From an uncultured Aquimarina sp. (lineage in GTDB: Bacteria > Bacteroidota > Bacteroidia > Flavobacteriales > Flavobacteriaceae), in NCBI GenBank assembly GCA_947502885.1, contig CANNBP010000010.1:62001-126000 (forward strand): 64,000 nucleotides of DNA, in the 5' to 3' direction. Positions 7,824 through 18,600 of the stretch are shown in pieces. A program made the translations under genes and the position numbers. Under the pieces are notes generated by a model that was not told the DNA's origin, made no database searches, and saw only the letters and a program-made list of their open reading frames with translations. Every line of letters begins with the position of its first letter. Position 1 is the first letter of the stretch.

Positions 7824-9626
7824 ATGTCTATATTTTTTAAAAAAATGAAGCTTTTTATTCCGAATGTTTTTCAAAAGCCTCAAAGATTTATAATATCAAA
7901 GAAGATGTTGTTTTTTGGAATCTTTATTACAAGTGTATTAGGTTTTTCTCAAGAAAAGGACGAAGAGACTTTAGATACAGAACGAGTGGTTATTGTTAAG
8001 GCGTATACACCTACAATTAGTGATGCGTTTAAAATAAAAACCGAACCGGTAATAAATGATTCTATAACACAGAAAAAGAAACAAATTCGATATAGTATCT
8101 TTTCTGTTCCGGTTGCTTCAACATATACGCCCATTAAAGGTAAAGCAGCAAATATCGATAGACCAAAACCGATTAAAATATTCGATAATTATGCTACACT
8201 GGGGTTTGGTAATTATACCTCTGCACTTGCCGAGTTTTATAGTAATTTTCAATTAAATCGTTCTGATAATGTAGGCTTGTATTTACATCATAACTCTTCT
8301 CAAGGAGGTATAGAAAATATTAAATTAGAGGATAAATATTATGACACTTCACTTGATGTAAATTATACAACAAGAACTAGAGATTATACTCATGGTATCG
8401 AGGTAGGAGTAGAGCATAAACTGTATAATTGGTATGGTTTACCAGAATTACCAGAGTTGAATGAAGAACAACTTGCAGCAATCGATCCAGAACAGAGTTA
8501 TTTTGGTGTAAAATTAGGAGGTAAACTTCAGTTTGATAATCTGTATTTTAAGAGAGCAGCGGTACAGTATAGGTATTTTGGTGATGCAACAAGCTCTAAA
8601 GAGAATCATTTAGTGGCTCAACCAACTTTTGAGTTTGAGGTAGGCGATAATTTGATTACTACAAATTTTATAGTTGATTATTTAAAAGGAAGATTTGATC
8701 GTGCAAAAGATCTGGTTTTTCAAACACCAAATCAGTATACTTTTCTCAATTTTGGAGTAAACCCAAGTTTGGTAATATTAAGAGATGACCTAACCGTAAA
8801 TTTAGGAGCAGCTATATATTATGCTATAGACGAAGGGAATGATGATAATGACTTCTTTATATATCCAAAGATTACAGCTTCTTATAGACTATTAGAAGAA
8901 GCGGTAACTGTATATGGTGGTTTAGAAGGGGGGCTTTTGCAAAATACCTATAGAGATGCTGTACAAATTAACCCATTTGTATCACCTACTCTTGAATTGA
9001 CACCTACCAATAGACTTTATGATGCATATTTGGGATTAAAGGGTAAAATTAGCGATGTTGTAAGTTATAATGTTAAGGGAAGTTATGCATCTGAAAATAA
9101 GAAACCACTACTCGTTAATAATGATAGAATAAGTGCGCTTCTATTAGAAGGGTTTGATCATGGTAACTCATTCTCTTACCGTTTTGATGATATTAAGACT
9201 ATTACGGGGTATGGAGAGCTTAAGTTTGAAGTAAATAAGAAATTTACATTAGGAATGTCTGCAGAATATTTTCAGTATACATTAGAAAAAGAACAAGAAG
9301 CGTGGAATCTTCCAGAATTAAAAGCATCGGCAATCATAGATTACCAAATCAATGATGATTGGTTTGCAGGAGCGCAGTTGTTTTATATGGGAGAACGTAA
9401 AGATGTAAATAATCAAATAGCAAATGTAATTGATCAACCAGAACCAACTTTGACTCTTGATTCTTTTTTTGATGCCAATGTCAATTTAGGATATCGTTTA
9501 AATCAACAACTTTCCTTTTTTGTTAAAGGAAATAATTTGTTGGGAGAAAATTACCAACGTTGGGCTAATTATCCTGTTCAAGGAATTCAGGTGTTAGGCG
9601 GTGTTACATACAAGTTTAACTATTGA
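7824..9626 (+). CDS. TonB-dependent-receptor-like outer-membrane beta-barrel without plug
   Basis: The 600-residue protein has a hydrophobic signal near residues 28-43 (ending VLGFSQ), a 70-residue proline-rich acidic linker, and then long amphipathic strands. The end is typical of a TonB-dependent receptor barrel (SFFVKGNNLLGENYQRW, then a terminal GVTYKFNY). No TonB plug domain or carboxypeptidase-like regulatory domain is present, so it is a barrel-only relative. The gene follows the giant TPR gene by 27 bases and is probably in the same operon. The ATG at 7824 is kept. ATG codons at 7845 and 7905 would give shorter leaders, and the last would put the signal peptide at the very N-terminus. 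Confidence 0.75.
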   Translation: MSIFFKKMKLFIPNVFQKPQRFIISKKMLFFGIFITSVLGFSQEKDEETLDTERVVIVKAYTPTISDAFKIKTEPVINDSITQKKKQIRYSIFSVPVASTYTPIKGKAANIDRPKPIKIFDNYATLGFGNYTSALAEFYSNFQLNRSDNVGLYLHHNSSQGGIENIKLEDKYYDTSLDVNYTTRTRDYTHGIEVGVEHKLYNWYGLPELPELNEEQLAAIDPEQSYFGVKLGGKLQFDNLYFKRAAVQYRYFGDATSSKENHLVAQPTFEFEVGDNLITTNFIVDYLKGRFDRAKDLVFQTPNQYTFLNFGVNPSLVILRDDLTVNLGAAIYYAIDEGNDDNDFFIYPKITASYRLLEEAVTVYGGLEGGLLQNTYRDAVQINPFVSPTLELTPTNRLYDAYLGLKGKISDVVSYNVKGSYASENKKPLLVNNDRISALLLEGFDHGNSFSYRFDDIKTITGYGELKFEVNKKFTLGMSAEYFQYTLEKEQEAWNLPELKASAIIDYQINDDWFAGAQLFYMGERKDVNNQIANVIDQPEPTLTLDSFFDANVNLGYRLNQQLSFFVKGNNLLGENYQRWANYPVQGIQVLGGVTYKFNY

Positions 9627-9788
9627 TAACATATGGCGTAGCCCAAAATTAGTATAAAACCATTTTTTTAAATATTTAGGCGGTATAGTTTTTGTTCTAG
9701 TATATGTATATAGTTTGATTCATAAAATAGTACCCGAAAGTGTAATAATTTTAAAAGTGATATTTTATGATTAAATTGAATAAAATAT

Positions 9789-10607
9789 ATGCCGATGAAA
9801 AATTTTACCTTTCTTATTTTCTGTTTGTTTTCGATTACGATGTTTGCTCAAGATAATTTTAAATTATATTATGAAGAGTTAGATCAAGGGTTTGTTATAC
9901 TGGCAGATAATAATGAATATAGTCCGGTTTCTGCAAAAATTGATTTTAGATTAGAGAATCTAGAAGCGACCCAGGGAGATAAAACTGTTTTTGTTGTACC
10001 CGCAATGACCAAAAGACATATCATTACAGAGTTGCATGTGATTGATCGAAGAAAACGTATTAAACTTGGGTATGAATCGATTTATAATTATGGAAATCAT
10101 AGTCAAAAAGCATATGATTCGAATTTTGAATATTACTTACCTTTTGAAAAAGGAACCGAATATTGGTTATCTCAAGGTTATAATGGAGCAACATCTCATA
10201 AGGGCGAAAATGCTTTAGATTTTAAAATGCCTATAGGCACCAAAATTTATGCTGCAAGAGGAGGAGTAGTGGTGGATATAGAAGAAAGTTATAGTAGAAG
10301 TTGTACAGAACCAGATTGTGCCAAATACAATAATTACATATTGATTTATCATAATGACGGTACTTTTGCAGAGTACACCCATGTTAAAAAGGATGGTGTC
10401 AAAGTTAAAATTGGTGATCAAATAAAAATAGGGCAATTTATAGGGTATAGCGGAAATGTGGGATGGGCAACGGGTCCACATTTGCATTTTATTGTTTTTT
10501 TTCAAAAACTTAAGAAAAGAATTACATTAAAAACAAAATTTCTAATCGGAACAGGAAAACAAGCCATCAATCTTATCGAAAAAGAAAAGTATAAGCGAGC
10601 ATATTAG
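9789..10607 (+). CDS. M23 (LytM-type) zinc metallopeptidase, exported
   Basis: This is a secreted peptidoglycan endopeptidase-like protein of 272 residues. A signal peptide ends at ITMFAQ (about residue 21). The LytM zinc site is complete: H137 and D144 (in SHKGENALD), a further histidine at 198 (EYTH), and the GPHLHF block with H231 and H233. It should therefore be catalytically competent, unlike many degenerate M23 proteins. The domain sits at the C-terminus with no coiled coil before it. A second ATG six bases downstream (MKNFTF) is an equally good start. The gene stands alone between the barrel gene and the composite plug-domain gene. Confidence 0.88.
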   Translation: MPMKNFTFLIFCLFSITMFAQDNFKLYYEELDQGFVILADNNEYSPVSAKIDFRLENLEATQGDKTVFVVPAMTKRHIITELHVIDRRKRIKLGYESIYNYGNHSQKAYDSNFEYYLPFEKGTEYWLSQGYNGATSHKGENALDFKMPIGTKIYAARGGVVVDIEESYSRSCTEPDCAKYNNYILIYHNDGTFAEYTHVKKDGVKVKIGDQIKIGQFIGYSGNVGWATGPHLHFIVFFQKLKKRITLKTKFLIGTGKQAINLIEKEKYKRAY

Positions 10608-10708
10608 TGAAATGATGATTTGTTGGTTTTTTTAATGTATTTGTAGTAATGTGGCAAAGTATTTGTTAACATATTTTCTATTACACAATAATATTAATAG
10701 GGCCAATA

Positions 10709-13669
10709 ATGAAAAACAATACACTCTTCTCCTTATTTTTAATTGCACTATTCCAATGTATAGGGGCTTTTGCTCAATATGAGACCACTATTAATGCATA
10801 TGTCTTAGATAAACAAACAAAAAAGGTAATTCCTTACGCCAATATTGGGTTTGTAGACAAAGCGATAGGAACAGTTAGTAATAGCAGAGGGAGATTCTAT
10901 ATTAAATATGACGAAAATAAAATCGGTAAGAAAGATGTTTTTAAAATTTCACATCAGGGTTATGAATCTTTACAGCTAACACAAGAGCAGCTTTTTAATA
11001 GACTTCAGAAGAAAAATATAATAACCTTGAAACCATTACGGTATAAAGATGATTCGATTGGTGATTCGGTAAATAAAGAGATAAAAGATTCTATAGGGTA
11101 TATTTCATATTCTGTGGATAAATTGATTCACTGGAATGATAGAAAATCACTTGGAGCCGAAGTAGCGACCTTGATTAGATCCAAAAGAGTTAACTCTAGA
11201 CTAGAGTATTTGAAATTTATGGTTGCCGAAAATAACTCAGATAGTCTTTTAGTGAGAATAAATATTTATGATAAAAAAGAAAACTTACCTGATCATAATA
11301 TTTTAAAGACTAATATTTATCACACCATATCAGCAAAAAAAGGGGAGCAGATAGTGGATTTATCTCCTTATAATATTCATGTAAATGATGACTTTATAAT
11401 TGGTTTTGAATTGGTTGATGTATTTGGGAAAGATTTTTCATTTAAAGTAAAAACGGGAAAAGGAGGGAATTCATTTACAAGGTCTACTAGTCAAAATGGG
11501 TGGGTAGCAGGAAGAAATGAAGGAGTTGCTTTTAAAGTAGGTATAGTTCACTCTGAGCTTTCTGAAGATGAATTAAAACGCCAACCACCAAGTAGCATTG
11601 TACTTTATTGGGATACTTCGCTATCAATGCAATCCAGAAATATGGAGAAAGAATTGATGTTTTTAACGTATTATTTTTCTAAAATTAATGAGGTTGACAT
11701 AGATGTTGTTCCTTTTTCTGATGTGCTAGGAGATAGAATTCATTTTAAAATAAAAAATGGAGATGTTAAATCTTTGATTAAAACCTTAAGCAGTTTTAAA
11801 CATAACGGGGCTAGTGATTTTTCTGAGTTGTTTAAAGAAACAAAATTACCAGATCAATATCTTGTTTTTACAGATGGTCTGGATACTTTTGGTGGGCATC
11901 AATTCATTTATGATGTTCCTGTGTTTTATTTTAATTCTAGTAAAACAGCTAATGACTCACAATTACAGCAAGGAGGCTTTTCTAGTGAAGGATATTATCT
12001 GAATTTGGCTGAAATTTCAGTTTATGAAGCTTTAAATTATATAGGTAAAAATATAAACGATAATACAAAGTATGATAGGGGTTTGCAAAAACTAGTATCT
12101 GGTAATGTGTATTCTAATGGTATACCCGTTCAAGGATGTAAAGTGTCTGTAGCCGGAGAGCTTTCTCAGGCGATAACAGATAAAAACGGAAATTTTGTAA
12201 TTAAAGTAGAAAATAACCAGAAATTGTCTTTTCAGCATATAAGCATGAAAACAAAAAGTATCGTGTATGATGGAATAGAAAAACTAAAAATTGAGCTAAA
12301 ACCAAAATATGAGAACCTTAATGAGGTTGTCTTAAATGGGAAAAGAAAAAAGTTTAGTGATGCAGAAATTCAAGAACGTAGAAGAGGACATTCGGGGCAA
12401 TTTTTGCATAAAGACGATTTTCGTAAAAGTGCTGTTTTCTTGGATGAAATTATTAGAGGAAGGTTTATAGGTGTTGAAGTAGTAGGAAACGGAGTTTTTG
12501 CAGAGTATAGAATGCGTGGAAGAGCAGGTGGTTTAGGAGGAGATGTTCCGCGCCCATTATTTGTTGTTGATAATATTATTCAAGGTCAACCACCATCACA
12601 TTTGACAATCCATCAAATAGAGAGTATTTCATTAATAAAAGGAATTACAGGAGCTTTAAGGTATGGGAGATTGGGTGGTAATGGTGTGTTTGTAATTAAA
12701 ACTAATTTTGATATTGATCCTTCAGAAAATAAAAATGATATACGGGTAAAAGGGAATGAATATACCGAATCAACTTCTTTACTTAACCCGAATAAAGGTA
12801 GACCAGAATATTTTAACACCTTATGGGAAAGTAGTACTTATAAAAGTGCAAAAAATGTATATTATGAGCTTAGGAAAAGACATCTCAACGAAATCTCTTT
12901 TTATGTATACAGTTCAGAGTATTTTAAAAAATGGGATCAAAAATTTTCTCATGAAATAATTTCAAACGTTATAGAGGTAGCAAGTGATAGCTATATAGCA
13001 TTACGTACTTTGGCATTTCATTTAGAAGAAATTGAAAGTTATCAAAAAGCATTGTTTCTTTATAAAAAACTGAATGATTTAAAACCAGAATATGTTCAGT
13101 CTCAATTAGATTTAGGAAGAGTGTATAAATTAAATAAAGAATATGTAGAAGCATTTCATATTTATAAAAGCATATTAGAAAATGATAGTTATGTCGATGA
13201 TAAGTATGGTGAAGTTTATAAACAAGCAAAGTCTGAAATAAGACATCTATTTAATCATTATCGATCTCATTTAAAAAATGTTCAATTACCAAAAGAGTTT
13301 TTTGCAGTACAAGGCGCGCCAGCAAGAATTGTTTTTGAGTGGAATGATCCAAACGCCGAATTTCAACTTCAGTTTGTAACTCCAACAAAAAAATATCAAA
13401 ACTGGACGCATCGTTTTGATGGAAATCATGAATTGGTCAATGAAGAATTGAAACGAGGAGTTATGTCCAAAGAGTTTATTATTGATGATACAGCTACTGG
13501 AGAATGGATTATAAATATACTATCTTATGATGACTCTAAGAGCAATCAAACCTTTATGAAATATACTATTTACAAAAACTATGGATTGCCAGGAGAAACC
13601 AGAACCATAAAGCTTATTAAGTTGTATAACCAAAACGAGAAGGTAACCTTAGATAGGTTTTCTATATAG
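10709..13669 (+). CDS. Composite exported protein: CarboxypepD-reg domains, vWA-like segment, TonB plug, TPR
   Basis: The 986-residue product starts with a signal peptide (ending CIGAFAQ) and a carboxypeptidase-regulatory-like beta-sandwich (about 24-110). Around residue 302 is DTSLSMQSR, a MIDAS-like DxSxS motif followed by a vWA-like segment with FTDGLDTFGG. A second regulatory-like domain (about 462-530) is followed by a TonB-plug-like domain (about 565-665, with PLFVVDNI and YGRLGGNGVFVI). TPR-like helices (about 760-840) and a C-terminal sandwich complete it. There is no 22-strand barrel, so it cannot be a transporter itself. It may be an outer-membrane-associated partner of a receptor. 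The function is unknown and the domain calls are by eye. Confidence 0.7.
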   Translation: MKNNTLFSLFLIALFQCIGAFAQYETTINAYVLDKQTKKVIPYANIGFVDKAIGTVSNSRGRFYIKYDENKIGKKDVFKISHQGYESLQLTQEQLFNRLQKKNIITLKPLRYKDDSIGDSVNKEIKDSIGYISYSVDKLIHWNDRKSLGAEVATLIRSKRVNSRLEYLKFMVAENNSDSLLVRINIYDKKENLPDHNILKTNIYHTISAKKGEQIVDLSPYNIHVNDDFIIGFELVDVFGKDFSFKVKTGKGGNSFTRSTSQNGWVAGRNEGVAFKVGIVHSELSEDELKRQPPSSIVLYWDTSLSMQSRNMEKELMFLTYYFSKINEVDIDVVPFSDVLGDRIHFKIKNGDVKSLIKTLSSFKHNGASDFSELFKETKLPDQYLVFTDGLDTFGGHQFIYDVPVFYFNSSKTANDSQLQQGGFSSEGYYLNLAEISVYEALNYIGKNINDNTKYDRGLQKLVSGNVYSNGIPVQGCKVSVAGELSQAITDKNGNFVIKVENNQKLSFQHISMKTKSIVYDGIEKLKIELKPKYENLNEVVLNGKRKKFSDAEIQERRRGHSGQFLHKDDFRKSAVFLDEIIRGRFIGVEVVGNGVFAEYRMRGRAGGLGGDVPRPLFVVDNIIQGQPPSHLTIHQIESISLIKGITGALRYGRLGGNGVFVIKTNFDIDPSENKNDIRVKGNEYTESTSLLNPNKGRPEYFNTLWESSTYKSAKNVYYELRKRHLNEISFYVYSSEYFKKWDQKFSHEIISNVIEVASDSYIALRTLAFHLEEIESYQKALFLYKKLNDLKPEYVQSQLDLGRVYKLNKEYVEAFHIYKSILENDSYVDDKYGEVYKQAKSEIRHLFNHYRSHLKNVQLPKEFFAVQGAPARIVFEWNDPNAEFQLQFVTPTKKYQNWTHRFDGNHELVNEELKRGVMSKEFIIDDTATGEWIINILSYDDSKSNQTFMKYTIYKNYGLPGETRTIKLIKLYNQNEKVTLDRFSI

Positions 13670-13771
13670 GTTCTAGATGTAATTTCTTGTAAAAGGTACT
13701 TGATTAGATTTTGTGTTTTTAAAGCTTACTAATTTTCATATCTTTCATTTTTAAATATAAATACATCAATC

Positions 13772-15568
13772 ATGATTAAAAAAATGCTTGTGGTAATTTG
13801 TTTGTTTACTGTTTTTGTGTCCTGCAAAAACGAAACAACCACAAAAAATGAAAAAATAGAAGAAGTTGATATTAGTGCCAAGTTTAACGAAATGCTTGAT
13901 AACTATTATGAAGAAGGATTAGAACTTAATCCTATACAGGCAACAATGGCAGGTGATAATCGATTTAATGATTATTTTCCGAATCCATTGGCAGATGAAA
14001 CCGTAAATAAGTTTAAAGCATATTATGCAAAGTATAAAGAACAGCTTAATCAATTTACCGATTCCACTTTAACGGATAACGAGAAAATGAGTAAAGCAAT
14101 TCTTCAGTGGGAGTGTGATATTAATTTAGATGGATATAATTATAAAAGAGAGTATTTCCCTATTGATCAAATGTGGTCTATTAATTTAATAATTGGTCAG
14201 TTAGCAGGAGGTAGTAGTGCACAACCTTTTAAAACTAATGTTGATTATATTAATTGGTTACAACGACTTAACGGTTATGTACAGTGGATGGTATCTGCAA
14301 AAGCTAAGATGAAAGAGGGGATGCAAGCTGGGTATGTGTTGCCTAAATCTTTAATTAAAAAAGTGTTACCGCAATTAGAAGCATTGACCGTAGAAGATCT
14401 TGATCAACATTTATTCTTTACACCTGTCAAGAATTTTCCAACAGACTTTTCAGAAGAAGACAAAACACGTATCACTGAGGCTTATACAGAAATGATTACT
14501 AAAGAAATTATCCCTGCATATAAAGGTCTTCATGAGTTTATGAGTACAGCATATATGGAAGCAGGGAGAACAAGCTCAGGTATTTCTGAAGTGCCAGGAG
14601 GAAAAGAATGGTATCAGTATCAAATCAAGTTGTATACAACTACTACAATGACAGCAGAACAAATTCATGAATTAGGACTGTCTGAAGTAGCAAGAATTTC
14701 TTCAGAAATGGAGAAAGTGAAGGAGCAAGTTGGTTTTAAAGGAGATCTAAAATCATTTTTTAATCATGTTAGAAATAAAAAAGAATTAAAACCTTTTACA
14801 GACCCACAACAAGTTATTGATAATTTTAATGCAATTCATGATCGTATGAAACCTCAAATAGAAAAACTATTTGATGTAAAACCTAAGACACCTTTTGAGG
14901 TAAGACGTACAGAAGCTTTTAGAGAAAAATCTGCAAGTGCAGAGTATAGTCAAGGGTCTTTGGATGGGACAAGACCTGGAATTTTTTATACGCCTATACC
15001 CGATGTAAAACAATATAATATGTATAGCGATGAATCATTGTTTTTACATGAAGCAATACCAGGACATCATTATCAAATATCTTTGACCCAAGAAAGTAAT
15101 GACCTTCCTAAGTTTAGAAAAACATTATGGTATAGCGGTTATGGAGAGGGATGGGCTTTGTATAGTGAATCATTAGGAAAAGAACTTGGTTTATATACAG
15201 ATCCTTATCAATATTTTGGTATGTTAGGAGCAGAAATGCATAGAGCTATTCGTTTGGTGGTAGATACAGGATTGCATTCTAAAGGTTGGACACGTGAGCA
15301 AGCTATACAATATTCTTTGGATAATGAGGCAGAGTCAGAGTCGAGTATAATTTCTGAGATAGAAAGATATATGGCTAATCCAGGTCAGGCACTGTCGTAT
15401 AAAATCGGTCAATTAAAAATTAGAGAACTTAGAGAAAATGCTAAAAAAGAATTAGGAGATGCTTTTGATATAAGAAAGTTTCATAATCAAGTATTGGAAA
15501 CAGGATGCGTACCATTAGCATTGTTAGAGAATAAAATCAATTCTTGGGTAGCAAAAAATAAAAAGTAA
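13772..15568 (+). CDS. DUF885 family lipoprotein, predicted zinc peptidase
   Basis: The 598-residue protein has a lipobox (FVSC, Cys near residue 18), so it should be membrane-anchored in the periplasm. It belongs to the DUF885 family of M3/M32-like gluzincin-fold proteins. The family motif HEAIPGHH (about residues 426-433) supplies the HExxxGHH-type zinc ligands, and YGEGWALYSE follows downstream. The length is typical. The stop is followed by a strong bidirectional terminator shared with the convergent 1363-residue gene. A peptidase activity is inferred from the family. The substrate is unknown. Confidence 0.87.
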   Translation: MIKKMLVVICLFTVFVSCKNETTTKNEKIEEVDISAKFNEMLDNYYEEGLELNPIQATMAGDNRFNDYFPNPLADETVNKFKAYYAKYKEQLNQFTDSTLTDNEKMSKAILQWECDINLDGYNYKREYFPIDQMWSINLIIGQLAGGSSAQPFKTNVDYINWLQRLNGYVQWMVSAKAKMKEGMQAGYVLPKSLIKKVLPQLEALTVEDLDQHLFFTPVKNFPTDFSEEDKTRITEAYTEMITKEIIPAYKGLHEFMSTAYMEAGRTSSGISEVPGGKEWYQYQIKLYTTTTMTAEQIHELGLSEVARISSEMEKVKEQVGFKGDLKSFFNHVRNKKELKPFTDPQQVIDNFNAIHDRMKPQIEKLFDVKPKTPFEVRRTEAFREKSASAEYSQGSLDGTRPGIFYTPIPDVKQYNMYSDESLFLHEAIPGHHYQISLTQESNDLPKFRKTLWYSGYGEGWALYSESLGKELGLYTDPYQYFGMLGAEMHRAIRLVVDTGLHSKGWTREQAIQYSLDNEAESESSIISEIERYMANPGQALSYKIGQLKIRELRENAKKELGDAFDIRKFHNQVLETGCVPLALLENKINSWVAKNKK

Positions 15569-15606
15569 TACCCTTTTTGGTAAAATAAGGAGTTTTATTA
15601 GAATTG

Positions 15607-15642
15607 AAAATGCGGTTGTAGTTTATCTACAACCGCATTTTT
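15607..15642. terminator. Bidirectional terminator
   Basis: AAAATGCGGTTGTAG (15607-15621) and its perfect complement (15627-15641) form a 15-bp stem with a 5-base loop, with A and T runs on either side. It lies between the convergent DUF885 and T9SS genes. Confidence 0.88.
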
Positions 15643-15661
15643 AATTAATTATATAATATGG

Positions 15662-18600
15662 TTACTCTTTCAAAAATCTTTTGATCATTTTTTGGTTACC
15701 ATCGAGTACTTCCATAAAGTAGTTTCCAGCTCTTAATTCTTGAACATTAAGTGTTGAAGTTTTTAATACTCCTTCTTTAACTTTAATACCTACGATATTA
15801 TAAATACGATATGTAGATACATTAGTTTGTTTGGCAAATTTAATGTTCATGTTTCCATCTTTACGCACCGGATTAGGGAATAAATCGATACTCTGAGTTA
15901 AATCGGCTTCTGATTTATTATTTGCTATGGCACCGGCTGATCCAGAAATGGTTACTGCGTAATCTTCGATTTCTCCAAAACTAATATTTCCACAAGAAGA
16001 GGTGATGTTATTTCCACTCATCATTACGCGCATTCTTGTTGTTCCATCAGAAGCGCTGTTCGGAACAGTAAAGTTACCATTGATTATATCATCTCTAGTC
16101 GAGGATTGATTAACTACCTGTTCTCCTGGGTCTGTAAAATCACCATCACGGTTATAGTCAATCCATACAGCGTAACGTTCAGCAAACCTAGTACTTCTCC
16201 AAGAAGGAGTAATCGTTATCGTAGATTGAACTCCTTTGCTAAGGTTAGTGCTTATTGTTGTAAAGTCTGAATAACCGTTTGTTCCACCAGTAGATGCGTT
16301 ATTAATAGTTCCTAAAGAAACGTTACTGATAAACTCATCTCTAGGATTACCACTGGTATCACAATATGTTACTGCTGGTGTTGGGTCAACCGGATTTACT
16401 ACTGTATTATCGTTATTTTGAACAGTTACTGTATAATCTTCTACTTCGTCACCTTGTGTTGCTCCACAAGGAGATGGATCACTGGACCATCTATAACGTA
16501 CTCTTAACCTTGTACTACCTTCTGTCGCGTCATTTGGCACAACAACATTAGCTGATCCTCCCCCCGTACCTCTGGGTTTCATTAAAACCTGTTCTCCAGA
16601 ATCATTAAAATCTCCATCTTGATTCCAATCTATCCAACCTCCAACAACATTAGAGTTCCAATTCGAACTAGTAATTCCAGGAGTAACCGTTAATGTAACA
16701 GACTCTCCTCTTTGAACATTTGTACTTTGAGCTGTGAAATTTGTATATGCACTGTTTTGACTTGTATTAGAAATAGAGCCAAAAATAACTTCAGCTATAA
16801 AGTTACTGCCTCGATTACCAGCAGCACAATAAGTTGTTCCAACCTGATCTTCTAATGTTCTTACATTTAAAGTGTTACTGTTACTAGAGATGTTGTTAGC
16901 AGCATCTTTTGCTCTTACATTAAATGTAAAGTCGCTACCAGAAGCAAGTCCTGTTACTTGAAAATTAGTAGCGTTTAAGTTCTGTCTGATTACCTCGCCA
17001 TTTCGTAGTACATCATACCCTGTTACCGCAACATTGTCTTGTGATGCTGTCCAGGAAAGGTTTACTGAAGTTTGTGTAATATTAGAAGAAGTTAAATTTG
17101 TTGGTGCCGTTGGAGCTTGATTATCTGCGACAGCATTTGCTGTAAATGAACCTGTAAATACTCCTCGACCAAATGTAGATGCGATAATGGTGTTCTCATT
17201 GTTGATCTCAAAATAATCGAATGAAGTAACACTTACATCGCTCATCCCGTTTTGAGAACGTACCCAGTTTGGGTTAGCAGCATTGAAATTATTGGTTTTC
17301 CATACACCAAGTAGTGTAGCTATAATTACTTCTGTTCTATCTAATGGATTTTGTAAAATATCTCTAACTGGCATATCAGGTAGGTTACCCTCTTTATTTA
17401 CCCAATTAACACCTCCATTAGTAGTCGACCAGATGCTTGTAACACCATAGTTGTGCATGGTAACCATGATATCATTGGCTGTAGCTCCGTATCGTATGGA
17501 TGAAATTGATCCAATAAATGGAGTATTAATATTCCTCCAATTAGCAGCTCCTCTAGCTACGTTTGTTAATTCAATTAAATTACCGTTTGCCAGTCCAACT
17601 AACCAAGTGTTATTACCATCGGCATCATTATTAAGATTATTGTCACCATCGGCAAAAGGAGATGGGACAAAAGCTGTTGGTTTTGCTGTTAATAGGACAT
17701 TAGTAATAGTTGCACCATCACGATTATTGTTGGTTACGTCAATCGTACCGATTGCAAAGTTAGAGGTTCCCACTGGAGTTGCATTAATTAATAAAAAATT
17801 GGCTTCACTGTCATACCCCATCTGGTTTACAAAATCACCAATTCTTGAGTCTCCAAATAATTGAGTTCCTCCATTACCTGCTTGTCCTACTCCGTTCCAT
17901 GGTAAATCAAATCGGGTTGCAAAACCTCTAAAATTGGTAAGTATTAAATGTTCACCGTCCCTATCAATAAAAGTATTAAATCCATCACCAAAACCTATTT
18001 CTTCAGAACTATTGATTCCAGCAACATTGTTTCTAAACATCTGTGTTCCATTGTCTTGTGCACCTGCGGTGAAGATAATGTTTTGACTACCTGTTTCAGC
18101 TGGGCCAATTGCGGCTTTAACAAATTGAGTAACATTGTATCCACTGTTTCTTGCTTGTATTACATTTGTGTTATTTTGGGCAGTAGATAAGCTACTGGCA
18201 TAATATACACCTCCGTCATTACCAAAAATAGCTTGATTATTGTTTCCTGGCCTAAAAACCATAGCATGTTGATCGGCATGCACAGATGGTACATTTAATC
18301 CGGCTAGATTATTTTCATTAGACCATTTAGAAATTTGTGTCCAATTATCTCCACTATTCGTAGATCTAAAAAGATCAATGCCTCCAACATAAAGAATATC
18401 ATCATTTGCAGGATTTGCTTCTATCATTAGGTTGTAGAATGCCTGTCCTCTTGTAAAATCATTTGCAGAAATACCTGTATCAGCATCATTTGGTAGACTT
18501 GTGATTGTACGGTTAGCCGCAGTCGCAAATGCATCCGAAGTTCTCAATATACTAACAGGGGTTACATTTGTTGTTCCTTCTACTAATGCATATAGCTTAT

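Noticed and set aside
17451..17864. 137-codon plus-strand open frame
   Set aside because: It lies antisense inside the 1363-residue T9SS gene; the minus-strand product has clear domains and the plus frame has none.
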